64,000 nucleotides of DNA from Xanthomonas sp. 10-10 (lineage in GTDB: Bacteria > Pseudomonadota > Gammaproteobacteria > Xanthomonadales > Xanthomonadaceae): assembly GCF_040182365.1 (NCBI RefSeq), contig NZ_CP144460.1, positions 2,666,001 to 2,730,000 on the forward strand, read 5' to 3'. A program made the position numbers and the translations under genes. How positions within the stretch are numbered: the first letter of the stretch is position 1; every line of letters begins with the position of its first letter. The notes under the pieces were generated by a model. It was not told the DNA's origin and did not search any database. It saw nothing but the letters and a program-made list of their open reading frames with translations. Positions 27,174-38,756 of this stretch are shown here, one piece after another.

Positions 27174-27670
27174 CTTTGCATGATGCCTGGCCGGCACGCA
27201 CATGGGTCGCCCCCCCCCCTGCCCGGTGTCGCGCAAAGCCTCATGATTGCGACACCTCGCATCACGACCAACACAGCGATACGCCTGGATGCATTCGTAA
27301 AAAGACAGGCAAGTTCGCGGGTTGCACTGACGAAGAAGTCATGCAGTTGGCACACACTTTTGCCGTGAAGCGCGGCGGGTGGCCGAAGTCGCGCCCGGCC
27401 ATCGCACCTGTTGAATGCAGCCCGCACCGGCAAGGACGCGCTGCATGATGTGCAGCACGCCTTGCCACGAATACCCACGCCCGGCGAATCGCAACCCTGG
27501 CGCGCAGGGCGTTTCGCCAAAGTGCCGGCGCGGTCGCATGCACTCGTATACGCCCATTGCGGTGCTCGAACGCGCAAGGAGTGCTCGCCGTCTCTCCTCA
27601 TCCAGGCGCAGACACCTCAGAAGCCGCGTCAGCGAGGCTCACCCCGTACGAAAAAAGTTGCGACATCGCT
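27174..27670. other. Spacer between duplicated tRNA units
   Basis: About 500 bases with no supported gene. It includes a run of ten C at 27210-27219. The frames here are short, on alternating strands and without ribosome-binding sites. Confidence 0.6.
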
Positions 27671-27698
27671 TTGCAAACGACGATGAGTTCGCTATGAT
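27671..27698 (+). promoter_or_regulatory. Promoter of the second tRNA-Ala/Glu unit
   Basis: TTGCAA and TATGAT with a 16-base spacer lie 20 bases before tRNA-Ala copy 2. The sequence differs from the promoter of copy 1, so the duplication may not include the promoter, or it has diverged. Confidence 0.7.
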
Positions 27699-27717
27699 TG
27701 CCGGCTCGCAGCAACGC

Positions 27718-27793
27718 GGGGCCATAGCTCAGCTGGGAGAGCGCCTGCATGGCATGCAGGAGGTCGGCGGTTCGATCCCGCCTGGCTCCACCA
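27718..27793 (+). tRNA. tRNA-Ala (GGC), copy 2
   Basis: Same 76-base sequence as the copy at 26940, with anticodon GGC and encoded CCA. The following spacer (CAGACATTAGGCCGTCTG) is also conserved between copies. Confidence 0.97.
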
Positions 27794-27839
27794 CTTCAGA
27801 CATTAGGCCGTCTGGAATGGACAACGAGTTTTGATACGC

Positions 27840-27915
27840 GTCCCCATCGTCTAGAGGCCTAGGACACCACCCTTTCACGGTGGACACCGGGGTTCGAATC
27901 CCCGTGGGGACGCCA
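27840..27915 (+). tRNA. tRNA-Glu (TTC), copy 2
   Basis: Same 76-base sequence as the copy at 27063, with anticodon TTC and encoded CCA, followed by the same terminator hairpin. Confidence 0.97.
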
Positions 27916-27922
27916 ATCATCC

Positions 27923-27951
27923 AAAAACCCCGGCTTTGCCGGGGTTTTTTT
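27923..27951 (+). terminator. Intrinsic terminator of tRNA unit 2
   Basis: CCCCGGC-TTT-GCCGGGG followed by seven T, the same hairpin as after unit 1. Confidence 0.93.
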
Positions 27952-28071
27952 ATGCATTGCTGTTCACAGCATACGCAAGACAGCGTTCGGCTGAAGCGGG
28001 TTATTCAACCCCTGCAAGTGCGGCTGGGTGCGTGCATGCGACACGCGCATGCTCATCACCATCCAGCACGC

Positions 28072-28257
28072 TCAGGCCTGCCCGTCGTCCAACGCCTTGC
28101 GACCCTCGTGGGTCAGATCGATATCTCCGTCCTCGGCTTGCGTGGCATAGCCCGCACGTACCGCCCAGTTGCCCTCCTCGTCGGATACCGGCTTGGTGTC
28201 GTGGATGTCGCGAAGAATGCGCAACTGCTGCGAAGAATCGAAATCCATTAGGGCCAT
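28072..28257 (-). CDS. Small acidic hypothetical protein
   Basis: A 61-residue, Asp/Glu-rich soluble protein with no signal or membrane segment. The central part (LRILRDIHDTKPVSDEEG) and the end (DIDLTHEGRKALDD) read like a winged-helix fragment, but I do not recognise the family. ATG 28257 is chosen because GGAGGT lies 14 bases upstream (rather far); ATG 28248 and a longer frame from 28365 (97 residues) are alternatives. It stands alone between tRNA genes. Confidence 0.6.
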   Translation of the reverse strand: MALMDFDSSQQLRILRDIHDTKPVSDEEGNWAVRAGYATQAEDGDIDLTHEGRKALDDGQA

Positions 28258-28534
28258 CCGCTTGAAAGAGACCTCCACGGTACGCACCGGGCGTGATGAC
28301 TGCGTGCCTGCAACGCCATCCGGTACCGCAGCTGCGCGCAGCGAAAACTTGGTTCGGTGAGGCATGACGACTGCCACCAGACGATGGATCGATATCGACG
28401 ACAGACAACGCAACGACGCCTGCGCAATGGGGCAGCGTTGATGCCGCCCGCTACGGACGGACGCTTCACCAGTACTCGTCGCGCACTTCGCGACCGGGTG
28501 AAAGCGCTCGCCTGCACGGCAAGCCGGCATACAG

Positions 28535-28568
28535 CAAAAAGCCCCTCCGGATTGCGCCGGAAGGGCTT
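28535..28568 (-). terminator. Terminator of tRNA-Leu
   Basis: Read on the minus strand, a GC-rich stem (about GCCCxTCCGG / CCGGAxGGGC) is followed by five T. It lies 20 bases after tRNA-Leu. Confidence 0.8.
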
Positions 28569-28587
28569 TGCTATTACTGCAACATCT

Positions 28588-28674
28588 TGGTGCCGAAGGT
28601 GGGACTCGAACCCACACGCTTTTAAGGGCGGCGGATTTTGAGTCCGCTGCGTCTACCGATTCCGCCACTTCGGC
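28588..28674 (-). tRNA. tRNA-Leu (CAA)
   Basis: An 87-base class II tRNA with a long variable arm. Acceptor GCCGAAG pairs with CTTCGGC, the anticodon loop is CTCAAAA (anticodon CAA) and CCA is encoded. Confidence 0.96.
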
Positions 28675-28812
28675 GTGGCCGCGCAGTATAGCGGCTTGCG
28701 AATGAAACGAACAGTGTCAGGACGCTCCTGACGAATTCAGGTGCAAGCGGCATCGGCAGCGCCGTGACCGACCAGCCCCGATATACTGGCCGACTTGGTG
28801 AAGGAGTAAGCA

Positions 28813-29193
28813 ATGTCGGTGTTGCGTGGAGTTCGGGTACTCGTGGTCGAAAACGATGACATGAATGCCATGCTGCTCGAGTTGCAGCTTGTCCACGCCG
28901 GTGCGGCTGTGGTCGGTCCTGTCGGCGAGGTGCAGGACGCGCTGCAGTTGATTCAGGACGATGCGCCGGATATCGCCGTGCTGGACTATCGCCTGGGCAA
29001 TGGCCAGACCAGCGAGCCGGTTGCCCGCCTGCTGTCAGAGCGCGGCATTCCCTTTGTACTGGCAACCGGCGTTGCCAGCGGCAGCATTCCCAGCGGCTTC
29101 GAACGCGGCGTCATTCTGACCAAGCCCTATCTGTCCGAAGAACTTGTCGGTGCGCTGTCGCGTGCGCGGCAGCTGAGCGGCGCCAGCAGCTAA
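28813..29193 (+). CDS. Receiver-only response regulator
   Basis: A 126-residue stand-alone receiver domain. The acidic pocket is in VVENDD (11-16), the phospho-accepting Asp58 in VLDYRLG, and the conserved Lys in LTKPY near residue 105. There is no output domain, so it should act by protein contact or as a phosphate relay. AAGGAG lies 6 bases before the ATG. It precedes a large hybrid histidine kinase by 105 bases on the same strand, and the two may form one signalling unit. Confidence 0.9.
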   Translation: MSVLRGVRVLVVENDDMNAMLLELQLVHAGAAVVGPVGEVQDALQLIQDDAPDIAVLDYRLGNGQTSEPVARLLSERGIPFVLATGVASGSIPSGFERGVILTKPYLSEELVGALSRARQLSGASS

Positions 29194-29298
29194 CCGTCCC
29201 TGGTTGCCTGGTCGCCCTCTGACCGGGTGTCGGCTGCAGTTGCCAGCTGAGCGGTTGTCACTAGAATCAGGCATCGAAGATTTGCAGGTGGTTGCTGG

Positions 29299-32200
29299 AT
29301 GGAGAATGCCGCCTCGCCGTTTGCCGGTCTGTTACCGCAGACGAGCGAAACCGCAGCATTGGTCAGGGCATCGGCATGCGTGGCCGACCCACTGCTCTGC
29401 AGCAGTCAGGCACTGCGCACCGCGCTGTCGGTGTGCCTGCACGCAGCGCACCCGATGCTGCTGGTCTGGGGCGAGCACGCACACTGCATCTATAACGACG
29501 CCTGCATCGCTTCGTTCGGCCCACGGCACCCTGCTGCATTCGGCCAGCCGCTTGCCGAGCTGACGACAAGCGACAGCCCTGGCAACCCGCCTGCCGGCGC
29601 AGGCACTGCATTGAATCTGTCGACATGGTCGTGCAGTCCGATCCTGGATGCCGGCCAGCAGGTAGGTGCGTTGTATGTGGCCACTGCGTCCGCACGCAGT
29701 GCGCCCGAGTGGCGTAGCGCTGCAGTGTCGCTTGCAGCGCCACCAGCGCTCGACCAATCGCCGGCCTTCATGGCGGTGCTGCGGGGGCCCGACTACATCA
29801 TCGAGAGCGTCAACCAACGCTTCCACGATCTTGTCGGCGAGCGCCCATTGCTGGGCCGCCCCTTGCTGGAGGCGATGCCGGAGATCGCCGATCAAGGCTA
29901 TCTCGGCCTGCTCGACGAGGTGCGTCGTAGCGGCCGGCCCTTCATCGGCGAATCGATGACGGCCTATCTGCAGCGCACACCCGGCAGCATGCTCGACGAA
30001 ACCTTCGTGGACTTTCTGTACCAGCCGATGCGCGACAGCGACGGCCGCGTCGATGCGATCCTGGTGCACGGCTTTGATGTCACCGCGCAGCGGCGCGTGG
30101 AAGGGCGTGACAGTTTTCTGCTGATGCTCGAAGACGCTTTGCAACACGTCTCCGACCCACGGCACGTCATCGACACCAGCGTGCGCCTGCTGGGTGAACA
30201 TCTGCAGGCCAACCGCTGCGCATTCGGACTGGCGACCGAAGACGGCAGCATCATGCGTGTCATCAGCGACCATGTGCAGGCCATGCCGAGCCTGCAAGGC
30301 GACTTTCCGATGGAAGTGGCCCAAGGTCTGCGCGATGCACTGCTGGCAAACCGGCCCTGGTTCACCACCGATGCGATGGCACCGGGTGCGCCGGACTATG
30401 TGGCCGAGCAGTATCGCCACTCCGGCCTGCGCGCATCGTTGGCGATACCACTGCATAAACATGGCCGTCTGGTCGCGGCGATCGGGGTGCATCAACGCGC
30501 ACCGCGACGCTGGTTGTCGAGCGAGATCGAGCTGGTGCGGCTGGTGGCGGCACGCTGCTGGGAGTCGATGCAGCGGGCCAAGGCGCAGCAGCAACTGGCG
30601 GCCAACGAAGCGCGTCTGCGTCGGCTTGCCGACACCTTGCCGCAGATCATCTTCATCGCCGGACCGGATGGGCAGCCGCACTACTTCAATCAACGCTGGT
30701 ACGAGTACACCGGGCTGGATCCGGCCAACAACGAGAGTGCGGCGTGGCATCGGGCCCACACCGCCGATGGCCTGCGGTTGTCTGTGAAAACGTGGCAGGA
30801 CGCACTGCTCGACACCCGTGCCTACGAGATCGAATGCGAATTGCTGCGGTACGACGGCCAGGCGCGTTGGCATCTGGCACGCGCCCTGCCCGTTCGTGGC
30901 GACGACGGCCGCATCAGCGAATGGATCGGCACCTATACCGACATCCACGATCGCCGCACCTTCGAGCAGCAATTGCGCGAGAGCGAAATCCGCTTCCGTG
31001 CGCTGTGCGAGACGGTGCCGGCCATGATCTGGATGTCCGATGCGCAAGGCGCCTGCGTGTACTGGAACCCGCGCTGGTACCACTTCACCGGACAAGCCGA
31101 AGACCAGGCGCTGGATCAGGGCTGGTGGGACGTGATGCACCCGGACGATGCCGGGCGCGTACGGCTGGCGTTCGAACAGGCACTGGAACGGCGCGGCGAA
31201 TTCCTGGCCGAGTACCGCGTGCGCCGCCACGACGGGCAGTACCGCTGGTGCATCGATACCGCCTCGCCGCATTTCGCCAGCGATGGGCGTTTTCTCGGGC
31301 ATATCGGCTCGCTCACCGATATCTCCGAACGCAAGCATATCGAAGATGCCACCGCGTCCGACCGCGCGATCCTGAGCCTGATCACCACCGGCGCGCCGTT
31401 GCCGGTGGTGCTGGATGCGATTGCATTGAGCGTGGAGGCGCGCGGTGAGATCGGCCTGTATTGCTCGGTGATGGTGCTGGACGAAGTGCGGCACACCTTG
31501 AGCTTCGGCTCGGCGCCGCACTTTCCAATCGCGTATCACGGCAACTTCGAGCCGGTCCCGATCGGTCCGGGTGGCCCGCCCTGCTCGCGCGCCGCGCATC
31601 TTGGCCGGCAGGTCATCTGCGCCGATCTCCAGGCCGAGCCAAGTTTCGGCCCTCATCATGCGGTGTCGGCGATGCTGGGCATCGTGGCGTGCTGCGTGAC
31701 GCCGATCTTGTCCAGCGATGGTCAGGTGTTGGGCACGCTCAATATCTACTACGACCGCCCATATCTGCCGTCGCTGCGCGAACAGGCGATGGCACGCTCT
31801 GCATCACACCTGGCCGGCATCGTGATCGAACGCACGCGCGTAGATGCCAAGCTCAAGCTGTCGCTGCAGGCGGAAACCGCTGCGCGCGGTCAGGCCGAAC
31901 ACGCCAGCCGGGTCAAGGACGAATTCCTGGCCACGCTCAGCCACGAATTGCGCACGCCGCTCAACGCGATTTTGGGGTGGTCGCGACTGATGCAGTCGCA
32001 GAGCTTCGCGCCGGAGAATCTGGCAAAGGGCCTGGTCATCATCGAGCGGAGCGCGCGTGCGCAGACGCAGATCATCGACGACCTGCTGGACATGAGCGCG
32101 ATCCTGTCCGGCAAGATTCGTCTGCAGTCCGCGCATTTCGACATTGCCGGATTGGCGCACAGCACCGTGGAACTGATGCAGCCGGCCGCACTGGCGCGCG

Positions 32201-33060
32201 ACATCGCGTTGGAACTGGACGCACCGGCTGGTAGCGAGCTGTGGTTCTTTGGCGATGCCGGGCGCGTGCAGCAGGTGCTCACCAACCTGCTCAGCAATGC
32301 GCTCAAGTTCACCGCACCCGGTGGCAGCGTGCGCGTGGGCCTGGATGTGGAGGACGGGCGTCTGCGGCTATGCGTGCAGGACAGCGGGATCGGCATTGCG
32401 CCGGACTTCCTGCCGCACGTGTTCGATCGGTTTCGGCAGGCAGATGCCGGCACCACACGCCGGGTTGGCGGCCTCGGGCTGGGGTTGTCGATTTCTCGCC
32501 AGTTGGTGGATCTGCACGGCGGCAGCCTTGGCGCCTCCAGTGCCGGTGAAGGCAAGGGGGCGACATTCACCATCGTGCTGCCGTTCCAGCATGGGGTCAG
32601 TGGCCTGCGCCCGCAATCGGTGGATTCGAGCCAGCATGGGCCGCTTCCGGCCGATTGCCATGGGCGGCTGGACGGCGTGCGGGTGCTGCTGGTCGACGAC
32701 GATCAGGATTCGCGCGAGGCGGTGCTGCAGTTTCTGTTACTTGCCGGCGCACAGGTGCAGGCGGCCGGCTCGGTGGATGCGGCCGAACACTGTCTGGCCG
32801 CTGCGGCCTTCGACGTGCTGGTCAGCGACATCGCGATGCCGCTGCGCGATGGTTACGATCTGATCCGCAGCGTGCGCGCCGGTCGCGCCGATCTGCCGCG
32901 GCATATCCCGGCAATCGCACTGACTGCCTACGTGCACGAAGAAGACCGCGACCGTGCGGTGGCGGCCGGTTTCGATGCGCATATGGGCAAGCCGGTGGAG
33001 CCGCCCGGACTGGTCGATCTGATCGAAGGCTTGGTGGTGCCGATGCGTGCGGTACCGTGA
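29299..33060 (+). CDS. Hybrid sensor histidine kinase with multiple PAS and GAF domains
   Basis: A 1253-residue soluble-looking sensor without clear membrane helices. In order: a PAS-like N-terminal domain (about 30-110), PAS (149-270), GAF (271-430), PAS (440-558), PAS (560-685), GAF (685-841), HisKA with His882 in LSHELRTPLNA, HATPase (981-1094; N-box NLLSNALKF, G boxes DSGIGIA and GLGLGLS), and a receiver (1126-1250) with Asp1177 and Lys near 1230. It probably senses a cytoplasmic signal and passes phosphate to its own receiver and perhaps to the receiver-only protein upstream. The ligand is unknown. Confidence 0.92.
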   Translation: MENAASPFAGLLPQTSETAALVRASACVADPLLCSSQALRTALSVCLHAAHPMLLVWGEHAHCIYNDACIASFGPRHPAAFGQPLAELTTSDSPGNPPAGAGTALNLSTWSCSPILDAGQQVGALYVATASARSAPEWRSAAVSLAAPPALDQSPAFMAVLRGPDYIIESVNQRFHDLVGERPLLGRPLLEAMPEIADQGYLGLLDEVRRSGRPFIGESMTAYLQRTPGSMLDETFVDFLYQPMRDSDGRVDAILVHGFDVTAQRRVEGRDSFLLMLEDALQHVSDPRHVIDTSVRLLGEHLQANRCAFGLATEDGSIMRVISDHVQAMPSLQGDFPMEVAQGLRDALLANRPWFTTDAMAPGAPDYVAEQYRHSGLRASLAIPLHKHGRLVAAIGVHQRAPRRWLSSEIELVRLVAARCWESMQRAKAQQQLAANEARLRRLADTLPQIIFIAGPDGQPHYFNQRWYEYTGLDPANNESAAWHRAHTADGLRLSVKTWQDALLDTRAYEIECELLRYDGQARWHLARALPVRGDDGRISEWIGTYTDIHDRRTFEQQLRESEIRFRALCETVPAMIWMSDAQGACVYWNPRWYHFTGQAEDQALDQGWWDVMHPDDAGRVRLAFEQALERRGEFLAEYRVRRHDGQYRWCIDTASPHFASDGRFLGHIGSLTDISERKHIEDATASDRAILSLITTGAPLPVVLDAIALSVEARGEIGLYCSVMVLDEVRHTLSFGSAPHFPIAYHGNFEPVPIGPGGPPCSRAAHLGRQVICADLQAEPSFGPHHAVSAMLGIVACCVTPILSSDGQVLGTLNIYYDRPYLPSLREQAMARSASHLAGIVIERTRVDAKLKLSLQAETAARGQAEHASRVKDEFLATLSHELRTPLNAILGWSRLMQSQSFAPENLAKGLVIIERSARAQTQIIDDLLDMSAILSGKIRLQSAHFDIAGLAHSTVELMQPAALARDIALELDAPAGSELWFFGDAGRVQQVLTNLLSNALKFTAPGGSVRVGLDVEDGRLRLCVQDSGIGIAPDFLPHVFDRFRQADAGTTRRVGGLGLGLSISRQLVDLHGGSLGASSAGEGKGATFTIVLPFQHGVSGLRPQSVDSSQHGPLPADCHGRLDGVRVLLVDDDQDSREAVLQFLLLAGAQVQAAGSVDAAEHCLAAAAFDVLVSDIAMPLRDGYDLIRSVRAGRADLPRHIPAIALTAYVHEEDRDRAVAAGFDAHMGKPVEPPGLVDLIEGLVVPMRAVP

Positions 33061-33736
33061 GCGGCGTGAGATCGCCCGACAGCGGCTGACAAAAAGAATG
33101 CAGGCAGGGAGAAGGACGAAGGCCAACGCCCTGATCGCGAGTGCACACTGTCTTGCGGGAGCGCACCGCCTGGCAGCCGGCACGTTTCAATTGCCGCCCG
33201 ACTGCATTGCAGGCTGCATGTGCACAACGTCATTCGAGTAGTAGCGTCGCTCGTTGGATGCAGTCAAAAGCGCAGGTCGTCGAGGGTGCGGTGCCCTCGC
33301 CGCTCGCGGGACACCGCAGCAACGAGTTGGCTGGTCGCGTTATTGAAAACAATGCGCACAGATCATCTCGACTGGTCCTTAGCCCGCCCACCGTCGCGGG
33401 ACCTTATGCGACATGGATGCCGCAGAAGAGCCTTATCTGCTCGGATTCTGGCGTTTGGGTGTCGAGAGCCGGCGTAGGTCACTGTGAGCACCTGGATCGT
33501 TACCGATCGTCGTGTAGCTGGGTGCCCCCGCCGGTTTCTCCCCTGTGTCGCCCGAACGGTTGCCAGAGTTGCCACTCGTGGATGTAATGCTGGGCAGGCA
33601 AGTCACAGGGACGTGTGTCCCGCGATGGTGGGCGGGCAAGGCCCCTGCAGTCACGTTGCACATCAGCCGCTCACGACTGATCTGCAACGTTGCTGCCCCA
33701 TCACTTCAAGCCAGTCGTCACGCAAGGCAGCATGAC
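33061..33736. other. 676-base intergenic region with an inverted-repeat-bounded element
   Basis: Convergent space between the hybrid kinase and tex. The frames on both strands are short, Ser/Arg/Pro-rich and lack ribosome-binding sites. The main structure is the pair of inverted arms at 33382-33402 and 33618-33638 (listed separately). Confidence 0.6.
33382..33638. repeat. MITE-like segment bounded by 21-bp inverted repeats
   Basis: The 21 bases at 33382-33402 (starting GCCCGCCCACC) are the reverse complement of 33618-33638 except for one position. Allowing one inserted base, the similarity extends outward through CCTT, giving arms of about 26-30 bases around a 215-base interior with no transposase. 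I see no clear target-site duplication. It may be a non-autonomous mobile element or a structural repeat. Confidence 0.65.
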
Positions 33737-36106
<2,370 letters not shown>

Positions 36107-36209
36107 GACGGCGCGGCATGAACCGCTTCACTGAAAAAAAGCATTTTCGCAGTGCGGGCCCGTCACGGAAACCCGTTGACAGCGCCGTCGTAAACCTATG
36201 CCGCCGCGC

Positions 36210-36437
36210 TCAGCTGGCGCGGTGCGCGTAATGGGTGGCGGCGCGTTCGACCAGAATGCTTTCGTGCAGGGATTCCAGTGCCATGACGCGGATCTTGCCG
36301 ACGTCCTTCAGCGGCACCATCCGTTCCACATACACCTCCGGGCCGGCGTCGGTCATCGCCCGCGACTTGCTGAACCCGTAAGGCACAACGCCCTTGTCGC
36401 CATCTTTGCTGCCACCGACGTACAGGACAATCGACAT
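36210..36437 (-). CDS. Small conserved-looking hypothetical protein
   Basis: A 75-residue soluble protein starting MSIVLYVGGSKDGDKG. ATG 36437 has AAGAGGGTG about 10 bases upstream, supporting translation. Composition is normal for a real protein and unlike the shadow frames. No domain is recognised. It lies upstream of tex on the same strand with a 103-base gap and may be independent. Confidence 0.6.
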   Translation of the reverse strand: MSIVLYVGGSKDGDKGVVPYGFSKSRAMTDAGPEVYVERMVPLKDVGKIRVMALESLHESILVERAATHYAHRAS

Positions 36438-36623
36438 GCCACACCCTCTTGTTGCAGTTGCTGCGTTGGGGCGCGAGCATAACGAGCGCGCCGTGAGGAG
36501 CTTTCCACGCACGTTAACGCCGGCTGTTTGCGGTTTGGTGACGGCCTCCAGGCAAGGCTCGCCTCACGGCGACTTCACCGCACTCGGCTGTCCAATCGCG
36601 ATCCCCAGTTCTCACGACATCGC

Positions 36624-37835
36624 ATGGACCTCAAAAGTGGCTACCCGTTCTGGTCGATCCGAAACGGATTGATGCGTGCCTATCCACGCCTGGAGCAAGA
36701 CATCCACAGCGAGGTGGTGATCGTGGGCGGCGGAGTGACCGCGGCGCTGATCGCGCACGAACTGCTGCGCAATGGCCATGAAGTGGTGGTGGTCGAACAA
36801 CGCGAAATCGGCTGGGGCAGTACCTCGGCCAGCACGGCGCTGCTGCAGTATGAAATCGATACGCCACTGATCGACCTGGCCAAACAGCATGGCATGCCGG
36901 CTGCCGCGCTTGCCTATGGCGCCTGCGCGCAGGCCATCGTCGATCTGCAGGATCTGTGCGACAGCGTTGGCGGTTGCGATTTCACCCGCCAGGACAGCCT
37001 GTATTACGCCAGCCGTGCACGCGACCTGAGCGACCTGCGTGACGAGCTCGACGCACGCCAGACGCATCGGCTGCCGGTGGAATGGGTCGACCGCGAGGCG
37101 TTATGGCACGATTACGGCGTGCGCTCGGACGGCGCAATCCTCAGCCGCCTTGCCGCCAGCGTCGACCCGTATCGCCTCTGCTACCGCCTGTTTGCCGAGT
37201 GCGAGCAATACGGCGCACGCATCTTTGATCGCACCACCATCGCCGCCATCATCCCGCACGATCAACACGTCCGATTACGCACGCGCGATGGCGTCGTGCT
37301 GCACGCCAAGCACGTGATCCTGGCTGCAGGCTATGGCAACCAGCAGTGGCTGTCGCAGCGCGTGGCACGCAATCGCAGCAGCTATGCCTTCGTGACCGAC
37401 CCGCTGCACGACAGCGAGATCGGCGCGCTCAAGCACACCATGATGTGGGAGACCGCACGCCCGTATCTGTACATGCGCAGCACCCCCGATGGCCGTGTGG
37501 TGGCCGGTGGCGAAGACGACAACGTGGACATCCCCGCACGCCGCGATGCGCGCGTGCAGGGCAAACTGAAGACGCTGCTGAAAAAGATCGGCAAGACCAT
37601 GCCGGACGCGCGTCTACGCCCGGTGTTTTCGTGGGGCGGCACGTTTGCCGAAACCGCCGACGGCCTGCCCTTCTTCGGCACGCATGCCGAGCAAGGCCCA
37701 CGCGTATCGTTCGCGATGGCCTACGGCGGCAACGGCATCACCTACAGCGCAATCGGCGCCGGCTTGCTGCGTGCGCAACTGGAAGGAAAGCCGCACCCGT
37801 TGTCGGAACTGTTCGGATTTTCGCGATTGGGTTGA
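36624..37835 (+). CDS. FAD-dependent oxidoreductase (DAO family)
   Basis: A 403-residue flavin oxidoreductase of the D-amino-acid-oxidase-like family. The FAD loop VVIVGGGVTAALIAHELL is at about 30-47, followed by VVVVEQREIGWGSTSAST. The C-terminal half has the second FAD-binding stretch (SWGGTFAETADGLPFFG). These enzymes oxidise C-N bonds of amines or amino acids. There is no signal peptide. ATG 36624 is preferred because the alignable part starts soon after it. The substrate cannot be inferred from neighbours. Confidence 0.82.
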   Translation: MDLKSGYPFWSIRNGLMRAYPRLEQDIHSEVVIVGGGVTAALIAHELLRNGHEVVVVEQREIGWGSTSASTALLQYEIDTPLIDLAKQHGMPAAALAYGACAQAIVDLQDLCDSVGGCDFTRQDSLYYASRARDLSDLRDELDARQTHRLPVEWVDREALWHDYGVRSDGAILSRLAASVDPYRLCYRLFAECEQYGARIFDRTTIAAIIPHDQHVRLRTRDGVVLHAKHVILAAGYGNQQWLSQRVARNRSSYAFVTDPLHDSEIGALKHTMMWETARPYLYMRSTPDGRVVAGGEDDNVDIPARRDARVQGKLKTLLKKIGKTMPDARLRPVFSWGGTFAETADGLPFFGTHAEQGPRVSFAMAYGGNGITYSAIGAGLLRAQLEGKPHPLSELFGFSRLG

Positions 37836-38011
37836 GAGGGGATGCCGTCTTGCAGCGCAGCCGCTGAGTGTGTGGCTGTCACCACGAGGGACTGACACAG
37901 ATCGCGAGCAGTCGGCAGGCGGGTATGGATGGTGCGCTCATGACCAGGATGGGCGCAGGCCTGGCGGTGAGGGCGGAAGCGTTGTCAGCCACTGCAGATC
38001 CATTGCAGTGC

Positions 38012-38452
38012 CTAAGACCACCACGGCCACCAACCGCGGCCGTGCATTGCATAAGCGTCGGCCGCCCGCTCCAGCGGATTGCGCACATGGATGCCGCCGC
38101 AGATCAGATACACCGGCAGGAACAGCGGCCCGAGCAGCATGTATTGATAGACATGTGCGCGCTCGTGATCGCCCAGGCGCACCGGCGGATGCTCGCAGCG
38201 GCCCGCCGCGTGCGCATAGGTGCTGCATTGCAGATCCAGCGATGCGCCCTTGAGCAGGATCACATTGCCCAGCGTCATCGCCCCGCCCGGCCCCCAGGGC
38301 CAGCCATGAAAAACAAGCGCAAGCTCGTGGCCCGACCAGCGCGGACGCGCGCCAAAACAACTGCCGACCGCACCGATCAACAGGCCAAGCACGGTGTTGG
38401 GCAGCGTCCACAACGCGCCCAGCAGCAGCCATGCCGATCGTGCCTGCCGCAA
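38012..38452 (-). CDS. Membrane protein with HExxH (zincin-like) motif
   Basis: A 146-residue protein with a hydrophobic N-terminal helix (about residues 8-28) and a second one after the motif LGDHERAHVYQYMLLGPLF. HERAH fits the zinc-peptidase HExxH pattern, and NPLERAADAYA downstream may give a third ligand. This combination occurs in small uncharacterised membrane proteins, often not proven to be peptidases. No ATG is available; TTG 38452 follows the PspC-domain gene by 5 bases and is the likely start. Activity is inference only. Confidence 0.6.
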   Translation of the reverse strand: MRQARSAWLLLGALWTLPNTVLGLLIGAVGSCFGARPRWSGHELALVFHGWPWGPGGAMTLGNVILLKGASLDLQCSTYAHAAGRCEHPPVRLGDHERAHVYQYMLLGPLFLPVYLICGGIHVRNPLERAADAYAMHGRGWWPWWS

Positions 38453-38457
38453 CCGGC

Positions 38458-38655
38458 TCAGTCGGCCTGATTGGGGATCAGCAGCCACAGGATCAGGTAG
38501 ACCAGGATGCCGGGAAACGCAGCCGAGGCGATCGAGACGATCACGAACAGGATGCGCAGCAGCGTTGAGCTCCAACCGAGACGGCGCGCGATGCCGCCGA
38601 CGACGCCGGCGATCATGCGGTCATTGAGGGAGCGGGACAGTGCAGTGGTGGCCAT
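38458..38655 (-). CDS. PspC-domain small membrane protein
   Basis: A 65-residue protein made almost only of a PspC domain: ALSRSLNDRMIAGVVGGIA followed by a long hydrophobic helix (about 31-60, LRILFVIVSIASAAFPGILVYLILWLLIP). In the phage-shock system PspC senses membrane stress, but no other psp gene is here. It is followed after 5 bases by the HExxH membrane protein, so the two form an operon. Confidence 0.88.
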   Translation of the reverse strand: MATTALSRSLNDRMIAGVVGGIARRLGWSSTLLRILFVIVSIASAAFPGILVYLILWLLIPNQAD

Positions 38656-38756
38656 GGGAAGGCTCCTCGAAACGTAGCGCGCAGTCTAAAAAACCGCGCG
38701 GCAGCGGGCCGTGATGGGCGGCGATCGCACACGGATCGGCGGTTGCACGCGGCGCG

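Noticed and set aside
27210-27219. Run of ten C
   Set aside because: Lies in non-coding sequence between tRNA units, so phase variation has nothing to act on.
33433-33687. 84-codon Ser/Thr-rich frame inside the inverted-repeat element
   Set aside because: No start signal or recognisable product; most likely a by-product of the repeat.
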